This document shows, piece by piece, positions 15,193 through 23,777 of a DNA stretch of 37,081 nt. Origin of the DNA: TM7 phylum sp. oral taxon 350. GTDB taxonomy: Bacteria; Patescibacteriota; Saccharimonadia; Saccharimonadales; Saccharimonadaceae. The notes beneath the pieces were generated by a model. The model saw nothing but the letters and a program-made list of their open reading frames with translations. It made no database searches and had not been told where the DNA came from. The stretch spans positions 1 through 37,081 of the forward strand of contig SDRK01000001.1 of NCBI GenBank assembly GCA_007845205.1. Direction: 5' to 3'. A program made the position numbers and the translations under genes. Numbering within the stretch: position 1 is the stretch's first letter; each line of letters opens with the position of its first letter.

Positions 15193-15268
15193 GGGGGTGT
15201 AGCTCATCGGTTAGAGCAGGCGGCTCATAACCACTTGGTAGAAGGTTCGATTCCTTCCACCCCCACCA
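15193..15268 (+). tRNA. tRNA with CAT anticodon (elongator Met, or Ile2)
   Basis: A 76-nt cloverleaf with encoded CCA. Acceptor GGGGGTG/CACCCCC, D-stem GCTC/GAGC (elongator type), T-loop TTCGATT, anticodon loop CTCATAA. CAT can decode Met, or Ile AUA if C34 is modified to lysidine; the sequence alone does not settle it, although elongator Met is the default. The anticodon stem GGCGG/CCACT contains a C29:A41 mismatch and a G27:U43 wobble, unusual for a functional tRNA. Confidence 0.9.
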
Positions 15269-15282
15269 AGTTTAGTAAAAAT

Positions 15283-15316
15283 AAATAAGTAGCATCATGG
15301 CTACTTATTTTTTATT
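15283..15316 (+). terminator. Intrinsic terminator of the tRNA gene
   Basis: AAATAAGTAGC / GCTACTTATTT stem (11 bp) followed by a T-tract, 15 bases after the tRNA CCA end. Confidence 0.85.
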
Positions 15317-15356
15317 CTCATTCTTTATCCGCTTATTATTTTCTATTTCAAAATAG

Positions 15357-15382
15357 AAAACCTCTCGAACCTGAGAGGTTTT
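15357..15382 (-). terminator. Probable terminator of the small gene at 15453
   Basis: AAAACCTCTC / GAGAGGTTTT stem (10 bp) with 6-base loop. On the minus strand it follows the 71-aa gene by about 70 bases and ends in a T-rich run. A second weak hairpin (TTCTATTT / AAATAGAA) lies at 15341-15358. Confidence 0.65.
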
Positions 15383-15452
15383 CCGGCACCTTTTTGTTTT
15401 ATCTATATTCTAAATAGATAACGCTTATGGCGCAAGTATTTTTATCTTAAAC

Positions 15453-15668
15453 TTAAGCTTTTTTCTTCTTTAGAGTTACAAAACCGTTCTTTGGGTTCTC
15501 TACAGGTTCACGATCTTCTGGTAAATCACATGGTTCACCTTTTTCTGAAGTGTCACTCTTAGATAAGAAATAAATTGTTTGCATTCGTCCACCACGTAGT
15601 TCAACTTCTTTTTTGAACAAGTAGTAGCTAACGCCTTTTGAATTTTCATACCTATATGGTGCTGACAT
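15453..15668 (-). CDS. Small conserved-looking protein, unknown function
   Basis: A 71-residue protein with AGGAGG 10 bases before its ATG. It contains VSYYLFKKEVELRGGRMQTIYFLSKS, a compact beta-strand-like pattern, then a polar segment with one Cys (EPCDLPED) and a lysine-rich tail. No signal peptide or membrane helix. Monocistronic, with its own hairpin terminator. I have an impression of similar short proteins in TM7 genomes but cannot name the family. Confidence 0.7.
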   Translation of the reverse strand: MSAPYRYENSKGVSYYLFKKEVELRGGRMQTIYFLSKSDTSEKGEPCDLPEDREPVENPKNGFVTLKKKKA

Positions 15669-15807
15669 TATATGGATACCTCCTATTAAAGATAGTTACG
15701 CTATTAGAGTATATAAAAGAGCTAACAGATGTCAACTCTTTACTTTTCTCTTTCTAATGGTATCTATGTCATTCATCAATTTCTACCTCTGTTTAACAGA
15801 TGTAGAA

Positions 15808-16437
15808 TTAAACACGTGTCTTATAGCGTTTTAATAAAATCTTTAGAATAATTAAGCTTATTGCTCTAGCTAAGATAATAAGCACTATAAGCGCTAAGAA
15901 GATTATTGAAATGCCAGCCGGATCAAAAGAAAGTAGTGATGCATTAAATTCATGGCGATACAAATCAGCTTTTGGTAGTTCTAATGATTCTTCATAAGAA
16001 TGTGCAGCTGGGAATTTTCCCAGTTCCTGATCCACACACTGTACATACGCAAGCGACCAGCTAGAGAATTTTGGCGCGCATACTTCCTGGGCTTTAACAA
16101 AAATATTGCCATGCTCGCCCTCCGCCTTAGAAGCCTTCTCATAAGCTTGTTTTACATCTTCTCTATAGGTTTGTTCCAAAAAGAAAGTACCAGTTGAAGT
16201 ATTCATGTGTGATGCCACAAAACTAGAAAGATCGTAAAGTCCTGATTTTATCCCCGCTAGATCTTTTGCTTTATCACTTTTTAAAACCGCCTCACGACGC
16301 TTACTCATTTCAACGTTATTGATTCTTAAAAAAGTGGCCGAAGCAAAAGAACCAACAAAAAGTAACAAGACTAATTGCCAAGTCTTTATCTTCCTTAAAT
16401 TCTTGATACTTCTTTTGACTTCTTTTCTATTCTCCAC
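15808..16437 (-). CDS. Two-TM membrane protein with extracytoplasmic helical domain
   Basis: A protein of about 209 residues. TM1 lies near 20-38 and TM2 near 173-200. Between them is a helical domain of about 130 residues with two Cys (CAPKF and QCVDQ), which may form a disulfide outside the membrane. The GTG at 16437 is chosen because AGGTGG ends 8 bases upstream; an in-frame GTG at 16449 overlaps that RBS and would lie only about 6 bases from the expected transcription start. It stands alone and diverges from murC. Family unknown. Confidence 0.7.
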   Translation of the reverse strand: MENRKEVKRSIKNLRKIKTWQLVLLLFVGSFASATFLRINNVEMSKRREAVLKSDKAKDLAGIKSGLYDLSSFVASHMNTSTGTFFLEQTYREDVKQAYEKASKAEGEHGNIFVKAQEVCAPKFSSWSLAYVQCVDQELGKFPAAHSYEESLELPKADLYRHEFNASLLSFDPAGISIIFLALIVLIILARAISLIILKILLKRYKTRV

Positions 16438-16461
16438 GAGGAATCCCACCTACTTGTCCTA

Positions 16462-16467
16462 ATTATA
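16462..16467 (-). promoter_or_regulatory. -10 box of the 15808-16437 gene
   Basis: TATAAT on the minus strand, about 25 bases before the chosen GTG. The leader holds AGGTGG. Confidence 0.5.
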
Positions 16468-16525
16468 GCCAAAAGCTTATTCTCTAGCTAGACGCACTCT
16501 AAAAACACTTTTTAGAGGTAGGTGT

Positions 16526-16531
16526 TATAAT
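16526..16531 (+). promoter_or_regulatory. Extended -10 promoter of murC
   Basis: TGTTATAAT, an extended -10, with 9 bases to the murC ATG. No room for a Shine-Dalgarno, so a leaderless mRNA is expected. Confidence 0.6.
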
Positions 16532-16540
16532 CAAGGATAT

Positions 16541-17857
16541 ATGCGTATTTATTTCTCGGGAATCGGTGGTTCAGCAATAGGACCTCTAGCAAGAATTGCC
16601 AAAGATACTGGACATGAAGTATTAGGCAGCGATGAAAAACAAACGCTTGAAACTAAAGAACTAGAGAAAATTGGAATTAAGATCTATTACAACCAAGATG
16701 GAGAATCTCTAAAAGACGAATTTGAAAAACAAAAAATCGATTGTTTTATTCGTAGTAAAGCCATCTCTAATAAAAATCCAGAGTTTAAAATGGCAAAAAG
16801 GTTAAAAATCAAGACCGCTAAACGTGATTATCTTCTCTCTAAAATAATTAAACTATCTAAGCAGAAGCTAATAGCTGTTGCCGGAACACATGGTAAAACC
16901 ACTACCACTAGCATGCTAATCTGGGCGTTTAAAGAACTTGGTATCAAGGTTAGTTATTCAGTTGGTACGACTTTAAAATTTGCTCCAAGTGGTGTTTTTG
17001 AAAAGGATGCTGAATATTTTATCTACGAATGCGATGAGTACGATAAAAACTTCTTGCACTTCCATCCTCATAAGTCACTAATCACGACGATAGACTATGA
17101 TCATTCAGATACTTACCCTAGTATTACTGAATATAAAGATGCTTTTAGCATGTTTATTAACCAATCTAAACAAACCTTTATTTATAGGGAAGATTTCTCT
17201 TACTTAAAAGAAAACCGTGAAATAGAAATTCATGACACTATTGTATCTTTATTAGATAGAACAGACGAAAGTATTAAGAATATAGAGCTACTAGGTAAGG
17301 TTTATCGTCAGAATGCACTACTGGTTTTTGCTTTGATCAAAAATATCTTACCTAATGTAAAAGATGCTAATTTATTAAAAATCATTAATTCTTATCCAGG
17401 ATCTAATAGAAGATTTGAAAAAATCGCAGATAATATCTATTCAGACTATGCTCACCATCCAGCAGAGATTAAAGCAACGATTGAAATAGCTAAAGAGTTA
17501 AATAAGCCAATTAGTGTGGTTTACCAGCCATTTCAAAACCTTAGACAATACGACATCAAGCAAGAATATGCTCATTGTTTCGATGGTATTAATGATCTAT
17601 TTTGGTTAGACACTTATCTTGCAAGAGAACCAAAACGAAAAAAGATTATCGAAAAAGAAGATTTAGCAAAAGAAGTTAAAACCAAACTTAGTCTAAAAAC
17701 AGCAGAACTAGATAATAATTTAGCGGAAGAGATATTAAATTTGGCTAAAACTGAAACCGTAGTATTAATTGGTGCCGGCTCTATAGATAACTGGGCAAGA
17801 GAAAATTTCATTAAAGAGCCACCAAAGATTCTAAAACTACTTAAAAGCAAGTACTAA
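16541..17857 (+). CDS. murC: UDP-N-acetylmuramate--L-alanine ligase (MurC)
   Basis: A 438-residue Mur ligase. The N-terminal Rossmann segment begins IYFSGIGGSAIGPLA, the MurC UDP-binding pattern. The ATP loop AGTHGKTTTT is at 114-123, ECDEYDKNFLHF and TTIDYDHSDTY follow in the central domain, and YSDYAHHPAEIKATI marks domain 3. It adds L-alanine to UDP-MurNAc in the cytoplasm, the first amino acid of the peptidoglycan stem. Mpl, which reloads recycled tripeptide, is a close relative, but the length and motifs fit MurC. It converges with trmB, with only 6 bases between the stops. Confidence 0.88.
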   Translation: MRIYFSGIGGSAIGPLARIAKDTGHEVLGSDEKQTLETKELEKIGIKIYYNQDGESLKDEFEKQKIDCFIRSKAISNKNPEFKMAKRLKIKTAKRDYLLSKIIKLSKQKLIAVAGTHGKTTTTSMLIWAFKELGIKVSYSVGTTLKFAPSGVFEKDAEYFIYECDEYDKNFLHFHPHKSLITTIDYDHSDTYPSITEYKDAFSMFINQSKQTFIYREDFSYLKENREIEIHDTIVSLLDRTDESIKNIELLGKVYRQNALLVFALIKNILPNVKDANLLKIINSYPGSNRRFEKIADNIYSDYAHHPAEIKATIEIAKELNKPISVVYQPFQNLRQYDIKQEYAHCFDGINDLFWLDTYLAREPKRKKIIEKEDLAKEVKTKLSLKTAELDNNLAEEILNLAKTETVVLIGAGSIDNWARENFIKEPPKILKLLKSKY

Positions 17858-17863
17858 ATTAAA

Positions 17864-18517
17864 CTAAATTGGTTTAGCCTTTAGATAATTAATATTCTTA
17901 CCTTCTTTTAAATAACGCTTTTCGTAGCCCGTCTTTATCTTGATATCATCACAACCTTCCATGGCGTGAAGATCTCTCGATTCTTCTACTATTCTCCAAT
18001 CACTATCTATTAGTTGTTCTTTGCCCCATTCAAAAAGCGAATCATTATCCGTCTTTTGTAATAACACTCCAGATTTCTTTAGAACCTTTCTGTACTTATC
18101 TAGAAAATCTGGATGCGTAAGCCGATGTTTCGCTTGACGTTTTTTAGGATAAGGATCAGAAAAAGTAAGCCAAATAGTATCAATAGAATGTGGCTTTAAT
18201 AAATCTAAAAATAAATCCGCTCTAGATCTTACAAAAATAATATTGTTTACTTTTTCTTCTAAAGCTTGTTTTGCTCCGGTATAGAGTCTATCTGCTTTTA
18301 AATCTAAAGCTATTACAAAAGTTTCAGGATGCGCTTTGGCCCAACCAAGCGAAAAGACTCCGTTTCCTGCCCCAAGCTCTAAAGTTATATTTTCATGATC
18401 TAATGCATTTTCTATATTCACTTCTTCTAATTCATAGCAATTAGAGAAATTAGAAAAATTTGCAAACTTATACTTCTTTCTTTTTCTGGTAATAATAAAA
18501 TCGTCTGGATTTAGCAT
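17864..18517 (-). CDS. trmB: tRNA (guanine-N7-)-methyltransferase TrmB
   Basis: A 217-residue class I SAM methyltransferase. The SAM loop ELGAGNG is at 47-53. The TrmB signature DPYPKKRQAKHR is at 121-132. It makes m7G46 in the tRNA variable loop. Length is standard. An AGGT element precedes the ATG. No terminator separates it from the converging murC. Confidence 0.95.
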   Translation of the reverse strand: MLNPDDFIITRKRKKYKFANFSNFSNCYELEEVNIENALDHENITLELGAGNGVFSLGWAKAHPETFVIALDLKADRLYTGAKQALEEKVNNIIFVRSRADLFLDLLKPHSIDTIWLTFSDPYPKKRQAKHRLTHPDFLDKYRKVLKKSGVLLQKTDNDSLFEWGKEQLIDSDWRIVEESRDLHAMEGCDDIKIKTGYEKRYLKEGKNINYLKAKPI

Positions 18518-18578
18518 AACTTTACCTATTTTATTACAATACCTCTTAAAAAATAAAAAGCACCAACCTTTAGAGTGC

Positions 18579-18584
18579 TATACT
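18579..18584 (+). promoter_or_regulatory. Extended -10 promoter of mscS
   Basis: TGCTATACT, an extended -10, with 8 bases to ATG at 18593. Its position rules out the longer in-frame start GTG at 18575, which would overlap the promoter. Confidence 0.6.
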
Positions 18585-18592
18585 TAAACTAT

Positions 18593-19504
18593 ATGCTTAT
18601 GATATTAACTTATCTTAAAACAATTGCCGAAACAGACAGTAACGGCGTAGCTAAGATTGCTCAAGAGATTATTAAAGAGCCAGATTGGTTTAGCACTACT
18701 GGCCTTCCTGCTTTATATGTAGTTATTGGTGGCGTGATTATCTACTATGTAGTTGGTTATATTGCTAGAGTTATCACAATTAGGACCATTAGATCTGGAC
18801 ATAAGAAATGGCACCGTAAAGATATTGAAAAACGTCAAGAAACCGTTGTACCACTAGTTCAAATGCTATGGCGAATTATTTTAGTATCCATAGTTGTTGT
18901 ATCGATAGTAAAGATTGTCTTACCTAACATTGACCTGTCTCCTTTATTTGCTTCCGCTGGTATTATCGGAGTTGCACTTGGTTTTGGCTCACAAACACTA
19001 GTCAAAGACTTTATTACTGGCCTATTTATTATTACTGAGAATCAATTTAGAGCTGGAGATATTGTAACAATTGGTAGTTCTTCAGGAACTGTTGAAAAAA
19101 TTGGTGGTAGAACTACAGTTATTCGTGACGCCGAAGGAAACGTTCACTATATTCCAAACAGTAATATTACTTTAGTAATTAATAAAACTATGGGTTGGAG
19201 TATGGCTAGATTTACCTTAGATGTCGAACCTGACACCGACATTAATCTACTTACAGAGATTATTAATAAAGTTGGTGCTGAATTAGCTGAAGATCCTGAT
19301 TTTGTTAAAAAAATCCAATCACCACCAAAATTCGATGGTATTATTGGAATTACCGGAAATTCAATTAAGATTGTTATTAATGGAAAAACTTTACCATCCG
19401 ATCAATGGTCAGTATCTGGTGAGATGCGTCGTCGTGTTGTCAAAGCCTTTAGAAAGAATGGTATTAAATTAGCAGTTCTACCAACTTTTAATTCTTGTAA
19501 GTAA
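18593..19504 (+). CDS. mscS: MscS-family mechanosensitive channel
   Basis: A 303-residue protein. Three hydrophobic helices lie within the first 145 residues, the last being the pore-lining helix with the small-residue pattern ASAGIIGVALGFGSQTLVKDF. The cytoplasmic beta domain follows (FRAGDIVTIG, GTVEKIGGRTTVIRD, YIPNSN), with an alpha/beta C-terminal domain. It opens under membrane tension to release solutes in hypo-osmotic shock. Predicted leaderless mRNA; monocistronic, closed by the hairpin at 19534. Confidence 0.93.
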   Translation: MLMILTYLKTIAETDSNGVAKIAQEIIKEPDWFSTTGLPALYVVIGGVIIYYVVGYIARVITIRTIRSGHKKWHRKDIEKRQETVVPLVQMLWRIILVSIVVVSIVKIVLPNIDLSPLFASAGIIGVALGFGSQTLVKDFITGLFIITENQFRAGDIVTIGSSSGTVEKIGGRTTVIRDAEGNVHYIPNSNITLVINKTMGWSMARFTLDVEPDTDINLLTEIINKVGAELAEDPDFVKKIQSPPKFDGIIGITGNSIKIVINGKTLPSDQWSVSGEMRRRVVKAFRKNGIKLAVLPTFNSCK

Positions 19505-19533
19505 CCAAAAATATTAAAATTTTAATTAATACA

Positions 19534-19561
19534 AAAATAAGGAGTATCAGCTCCTTATTTT
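19534..19561. terminator. Bidirectional intrinsic terminator
   Basis: AAAATAAGGAG / CTCCTTATTTT stem (11 bp) with a 6-base loop, between mscS and the converging gene ending at 19597. Confidence 0.85.
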
Positions 19562-19596
19562 ATTTAATCTCATTCTTTTACTTTTCTTTTATTTTC

Positions 19597-19998
19597 TTAT
19601 TTAACATCTTCACTAGAATCTTTTTTATCTATACCTAAAGCCTTATCCGACAGAACATCCGAAGCAAAGGATTCTACTGAGGTTGCATCTTTTGCTGCTT
19701 TATCAAATTTCTTCTCAAATTCATCTAAAGATTCTTTATTAATTGGACCAGTATTTGAATATTCTAGTGAATCTTCATCCTCATTTCTTTGAAAAGATTG
19801 TCCTCTAACATCTTTAAAACCAGGGCGGGAAAGATCCACTTGCTCTGCTCCAGTTGCTGAATAAAGCCACATACTAATACAAACAAAAGTTAAAGATAAA
19901 AGAACAGAACCGACAATTAAAATAGCTAACTTCTGGCCTGGTCTAATAAAACATTTTTCAGACAAAGCGTTACTTTTAATAGCTTCTTTTTGCTCCAT
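19597..19998 (-). CDS. Single-TM protein downstream of aspS, unknown function
   Basis: A 133-residue protein. Cytoplasmic N-terminus of about 22 residues, one TM helix (about 24-46), then a charged, probably disordered outer segment rich in Asp, Glu, Ser and Lys. Its ATG overlaps the stop of the preceding gene (TAATG), so translation is coupled to the exported helical protein upstream. Family not recognised. Confidence 0.7.
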   Translation of the reverse strand: MEQKEAIKSNALSEKCFIRPGQKLAILIVGSVLLSLTFVCISMWLYSATGAEQVDLSRPGFKDVRGQSFQRNEDEDSLEYSNTGPINKESLDEFEKKFDKAAKDATSVESFASDVLSDKALGIDKKDSSEDVK

Positions 19999-20537
19999 TA
20001 TTTAGTCTCCAAAATCTGCTTTTTGAATTTTCTAAAAGTCTGTCCATAGTCATTAAGTTGTGTATGTAAGACCAAAACATCTTCATGAACCTTTTTTCGA
20101 GCTTCTCTAGCAGTCTTTAAATGCTTATAAAATTCAACTGGCTCTTTATTACAATCTGTTTTAATAGTTTCCTTTAAAGCGTCTTCATAGCTCTTATAAT
20201 CCATCTTGAATGCAAATAGAGCTTTATCGTAATTAGCAGCAATTGCCACCATAGATGAGCCATCTAAAGAATTAGAAGCTACTCTAGCATTAAATACCGT
20301 AATAAGTCTTTTAGACACTGTCTCATAAGCCTGTCCACGGTTTACTCTCAATACTCCATCCGAAGCATGAAGCTGATTCAAACTAGCAGTTAAAGTAGTA
20401 CAACTTGCCTTAATATTTTCAATCTTTGCCTGATCTAGTCCAAGATCTGTCAGTTCATCTGCTTTTACAATTGACAGATTAAAAGTAACCGTTAAAAAAG
20501 CTACCAGTATAAAACCAATAAAGATTTTTCTAATCAC
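19998..20537 (-). CDS. Exported helical protein coupled to aspS, unknown function
   Basis: A 179-residue protein with a signal peptide (about 1-26, possible cut after VKA). The mature part is almost entirely helical, with two cysteines (SCTTL near 46 and DCNKE near 131) that may pair outside the cell. Start GTG overlaps the TGA of aspS (GTGA). The pairing of an exported protein and a TM protein behind a tRNA synthetase looks like cotranscription without a shared role. I do not recognise the family. Confidence 0.72.
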   Translation of the reverse strand: MIRKIFIGFILVAFLTVTFNLSIVKADELTDLGLDQAKIENIKASCTTLTASLNQLHASDGVLRVNRGQAYETVSKRLITVFNARVASNSLDGSSMVAIAANYDKALFAFKMDYKSYEDALKETIKTDCNKEPVEFYKHLKTAREARKKVHEDVLVLHTQLNDYGQTFRKFKKQILETK

Positions 20538-21937
20538 TTTAAGCCAAGATCCTTTAATTGCCTCTTATCTACAACGTTTGGAGCATCCATTAATAAGTCT
20601 CTTGAGTCACCTGTCTTTGGAAAAGCAATTACATCACGAATCGATGGCTCATTTTGTAAAATCATGATTAATCGGTCTAGTCCCCAAGCAATTCCACCAT
20701 GTGGTGGTGCACCGAATCTAAAGGCCTTTAGCATATGTCCAAAGTTAACCTCAATTGCTTCTTTACTATGTCCAATAATTTCTAGTGTCTTAATGAGATC
20801 ATCTGCTCGATGGTTACGAATTGATCCACCCCCAATCTCATAGCCATTTAGTACGATATCGTATTGACTGGCAATGATATCGCCAATCCTCTCTTTATTC
20901 CTTAGAAGTTCTAAATGTTCGTCAATTGGTGCCGAAAATGGGTTATGTGTAAACGTCCATTCTCCGTATGCCCCATGATGTTCTTCTTTATTAGTTTTTT
21001 CAAACATTGGAAAATCAACAATCCAACAAAAAGCAAGTAAGTTAGGATCGTTTTTATCTAAGCGAATATCTGGTCGGTCAGTACCATATTTTTCCATGGC
21101 CTCTTTATAAGTAATTCTTGGAAATGGTACTTCTTGAATATGTTTTTCAGGATATAAAGTTTCTACAATCTTGATCAAAAGTTTTTCATTAAGTTCCATA
21201 ATTTCTTCTTTTGATACAAAGCTTGCTTCTAAGTCCATTTGAGTAAACTCAGCCTGACGATCTCCTCTAGTGTCTTCATCTCTAAAACAACGAGCAATTT
21301 GGAAATATCTTTCCACACCACCTGTCATTAGAAGTTGTTTAAATTGTTGTGGCGATTGTGGTAATACAAAATACTTACCTTTAGAAAGTCTTGCTGGCAC
21401 AACAAATTCTCTAGCCCCTTCAGGGGTACCTTTTGTAAGATATGGAGTTTCTATTTCATAAAACTCTTCTTGATTTAATTCATCTCGAATTAATTTAATT
21501 ATTTGGTGACGTTTCTTAATATTCTCTGCCATCCGTTCGCTTCTTAAGTCTAAGTATCGATATTGCATTCTTAGTTCTTCTGAAGTCTCACTGGCTTTCT
21601 CTATTTCAAAAACTGGTGTTTCAGAAGTGTTCAAAATTTCAAGCTTTGTTACAGCTAATTCAACTCTTCCAGTAGGAAGATCATCATTAATTTGTTTCTC
21701 ACCACGCGCCTGAACAATACCTTCTAGTTTCACAACATATTCAGAACGCAATTTAGATGCTTGCTTAAAAAGCTCCTGATCTCTGCCAGCCCAAAACACT
21801 GCCTGGATAATTCCAGACCGATCTCTAACATCTATAAAGATTAGTTTTCCGTGATCTCTTCTAGTCTGCACCCAACCTTTGATTTCAACTTTTTCATCGA
21901 GCTTTTTTGTAGTGTCAATAATCCACGTTCTTTTCAC
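20534..21937 (-). CDS. aspS: Aspartyl-tRNA synthetase, bacterial type without GAD domain
   Basis: A 467-residue class II synthetase. The anticodon-binding OB fold is at 1-105. Motif 2 FRDEDTRGDRQAEFTQMD spans 218-235 and motif 3 GIAWGLDRL spans 415-423. Sequence motifs are of the bacterial branch, whose members are about 590 residues because of a GAD insertion of roughly 120 residues after GTDxPD. Here GTDRPDIR (285-292) leads after only about 10 residues into FCWIVDFPMFE (303-313), so GAD is absent while the flanking catalytic core is complete. The function, charging tRNA-Asp, should be retained. The TGA stop shows UGA is a stop codon here. Confidence 0.95.
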   Translation of the reverse strand: MKRTWIIDTTKKLDEKVEIKGWVQTRRDHGKLIFIDVRDRSGIIQAVFWAGRDQELFKQASKLRSEYVVKLEGIVQARGEKQINDDLPTGRVELAVTKLEILNTSETPVFEIEKASETSEELRMQYRYLDLRSERMAENIKKRHQIIKLIRDELNQEEFYEIETPYLTKGTPEGAREFVVPARLSKGKYFVLPQSPQQFKQLLMTGGVERYFQIARCFRDEDTRGDRQAEFTQMDLEASFVSKEEIMELNEKLLIKIVETLYPEKHIQEVPFPRITYKEAMEKYGTDRPDIRLDKNDPNLLAFCWIVDFPMFEKTNKEEHHGAYGEWTFTHNPFSAPIDEHLELLRNKERIGDIIASQYDIVLNGYEIGGGSIRNHRADDLIKTLEIIGHSKEAIEVNFGHMLKAFRFGAPPHGGIAWGLDRLIMILQNEPSIRDVIAFPKTGDSRDLLMDAPNVVDKRQLKDLGLK

Positions 21938-21950
21938 AATTTCTTCCTAC

Positions 21951-22871
21951 TTATCTTTTCGCGATTTTTCTTCCAAGTAATCTTTCTATAATATCTTCAA
22001 GGCACACTAAACCAATAGCCTTCTTTGACTTATTTACTACTATAAACAAGTGTTGGTGACTTCGCAAGAAAGCGCCAAGTGCCTCTTCCAAATTCTTATC
22101 CTGACCAACAAAAAATACGTCTTCCTTCATTAAATCAATCGCTCTTAAACTCTTCGTTTCGCTATTAACCTTAGTTACATCTACTAAGTTTAAAAGTCCG
22201 ATTACTTCTCCTTCACTACGCATCACTGGAAAGATTGTATGTTTAGTTTTATGTAATTCATTTATTACTAATGGGCCTAAAAGTTCATCTCCCCTTATAG
22301 TGACCGCCTCTTCTAGCGGCACCATAATGTCTTTTATAAGCAATTTTTTAAAATCAAAAGAAGCTCGAAGTAAAAGCATCTCATCTTCCAAAAGCAATTT
22401 AGAATTATCTAGTAAATAAAACAGTTCTTCTTTTGAATGAACTTTTAAACTAGACCTCACATTCCTATCTTTAGCCACAAAAAAACTAAGTATGTTGTCG
22501 TATTTATTCGAAAACTTTAATAAAAGCTTTTCATAACGCTTATATAGCTTAAAAGTAAATCCGTTAACAATTTCCTGCCCTCTCAAAAATTCAAGTAAGA
22601 GAACTAAAAATAATTCAAGTAAAACTACAAAAAATAAATTAAAATTAATTGTTACATAAACGGTTAAGATAAAAAACGAAACAAATGTTAATGCTTGAAA
22701 TAAAACTTCTATTTTTGCTTGGTTAAAGAACCGATCAAATTCCAAACTCTTGGTTTTATGAGCCTTCAGCCTATTTACTTCAAAAGCGCTATAGCTCGAC
22801 CTTATAGGTTTTAAACAAGCAAATAATAAAGTTATTAAAAACAAAAACGCTATTATAACTAGCTGTACCAT
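21951..22871 (-). CDS. CNNM/HlyC-CorC-type CBS-domain membrane protein
   Basis: A 306-residue protein. The N-terminal half has hydrophobic helices near 3-22, 55-77 and 80-95 and resembles a reduced CNNM/DUF21 transmembrane domain. Residues 175-300 hold two CBS motifs (DIMVPLEEAVTIRGDELLGPLVINELHKT...FPVMRSEGEVIGLLNLVD, and ...LEEALGAFLRSHQHLFIVVNKSKKAIGLVCLEDIIERLLG), the usual Bateman pair. The C-terminal CorC_HlyC domain of longer relatives is missing. The family is linked to Mg2+/Co2+ transport, with adenine nucleotides binding the CBS pair. It precedes aspS by 13 bases and is probably cotranscribed. Confidence 0.82.
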   Translation of the reverse strand: MVQLVIIAFLFLITLLFACLKPIRSSYSAFEVNRLKAHKTKSLEFDRFFNQAKIEVLFQALTFVSFFILTVYVTINFNLFFVVLLELFLVLLLEFLRGQEIVNGFTFKLYKRYEKLLLKFSNKYDNILSFFVAKDRNVRSSLKVHSKEELFYLLDNSKLLLEDEMLLLRASFDFKKLLIKDIMVPLEEAVTIRGDELLGPLVINELHKTKHTIFPVMRSEGEVIGLLNLVDVTKVNSETKSLRAIDLMKEDVFFVGQDKNLEEALGAFLRSHQHLFIVVNKSKKAIGLVCLEDIIERLLGRKIAKR

Positions 22872-22879
22872 ATGCTTTT

Positions 22880-22885
22880 ATTTTA
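22880..22885 (-). promoter_or_regulatory. Possible -10 box of the CBS-protein/aspS operon
   Basis: TAAAAT on the minus strand with 8 bases to the ATG at 22871, the same spacing as the better -10 boxes of this window. The motif is weak in such AT-rich DNA. Confidence 0.35.
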
Positions 22886-22918
22886 CTTCTTTTAACTCTT
22901 TTAAACGAATTTTTAAGT

Positions 22919-22944
22919 TATAATAACCATTAGTTAAAAGGAGG
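22919..22944 (+). promoter_or_regulatory. -10 box and strong RBS of the DsbA-like gene
   Basis: TATAAT at 22919-22924 and AAAGGAGG at 22937-22944, 3 bases before ATG at 22948. The leader is about 17 bases. Confidence 0.6.
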
Positions 22945-22947
22945 AAT

Positions 22948-23691
22948 ATGGAAAAGAAAAAGTGGATTGTTTTTGCAGTTGTCTGTCTAGCAACTATTGG
23001 TTTTGTATTTTATCTAGCAAAAGATCAGAAGCGTAATCAGGACACCTCAGAAAATATCGATACTTCTAAATATGACATTACAAAATACATTGGACCAAAT
23101 GAAGACAATGGACAAATTGGCGATTTCTATAAAGGCCTTGCTCCAGAAAAGGCAAAACTTACAACTATTGAAGTTTTCGACTCACAATGCCCTGGCTGCG
23201 CTGGACTAAATCCAACCATAGATGGTGTTATGGAAAAATATAAAGACAAAATGACTTATGTATCTCGTAGCATTGTTATCCCAGCACACACTAATTCCTT
23301 AGCCGCTCAAGCCGCTATTATCGCTGGAGGTCTTCAAAACAAATATTGGGAAATGAAAACTGCAGTTCTTGAAAAACAAAATACCTGGGGACTCCAAAAC
23401 ATTGCAGATCGTACCAATACTTTCTATGAAATTGCAAAATCCATTAATATTCCAAATCTCGAACAATTCAAGAGTGATATGTCATCTAGTAGAGTTAAAA
23501 AGAAAATCGATTTTGACACAAAAATCGCCAAATCAGACAAAATGGAAGTCAAAGCCACCCCTTCCATCTTCTTTAATGGAGACAGTCTAAGCGACACTAA
23601 AAAAATGGGATCTAAAGAAAGCCTAGAAACCTTAATACGAGAAAACCTAGAGAAAGTTAAAGTAGATATCAAAGACATTAAGAAGTATTAG
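22948..23691 (+). CDS. DsbA-like thiol-disulfide oxidoreductase, membrane anchored
   Basis: A 247-residue protein. TM anchor at about 5-24, then a thioredoxin fold with the active site CPGC at 81-84, the DsbA-type helical insertion (about 110-190) and the cis-proline loop ATPSIFF near 210. It belongs to the DsbA/BdbD-like group (thioredoxin_4) with Gly in place of the His of E. coli DsbA. It should oxidise thiols of exported proteins; several proteins in this window carry paired extracytoplasmic Cys that would be candidate substrates (inference). Monocistronic with its own promoter and terminator. Confidence 0.88.
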   Translation: MEKKKWIVFAVVCLATIGFVFYLAKDQKRNQDTSENIDTSKYDITKYIGPNEDNGQIGDFYKGLAPEKAKLTTIEVFDSQCPGCAGLNPTIDGVMEKYKDKMTYVSRSIVIPAHTNSLAAQAAIIAGGLQNKYWEMKTAVLEKQNTWGLQNIADRTNTFYEIAKSINIPNLEQFKSDMSSSRVKKKIDFDTKIAKSDKMEVKATPSIFFNGDSLSDTKKMGSKESLETLIRENLEKVKVDIKDIKKY

Positions 23692-23777
23692 TTATCGACC
23701 AATAAAATAGATAATATAATCTAAACATAGAATAAACAAAGAAGATAAAAAAACAAAAAAACAGATAAAAAACAATA

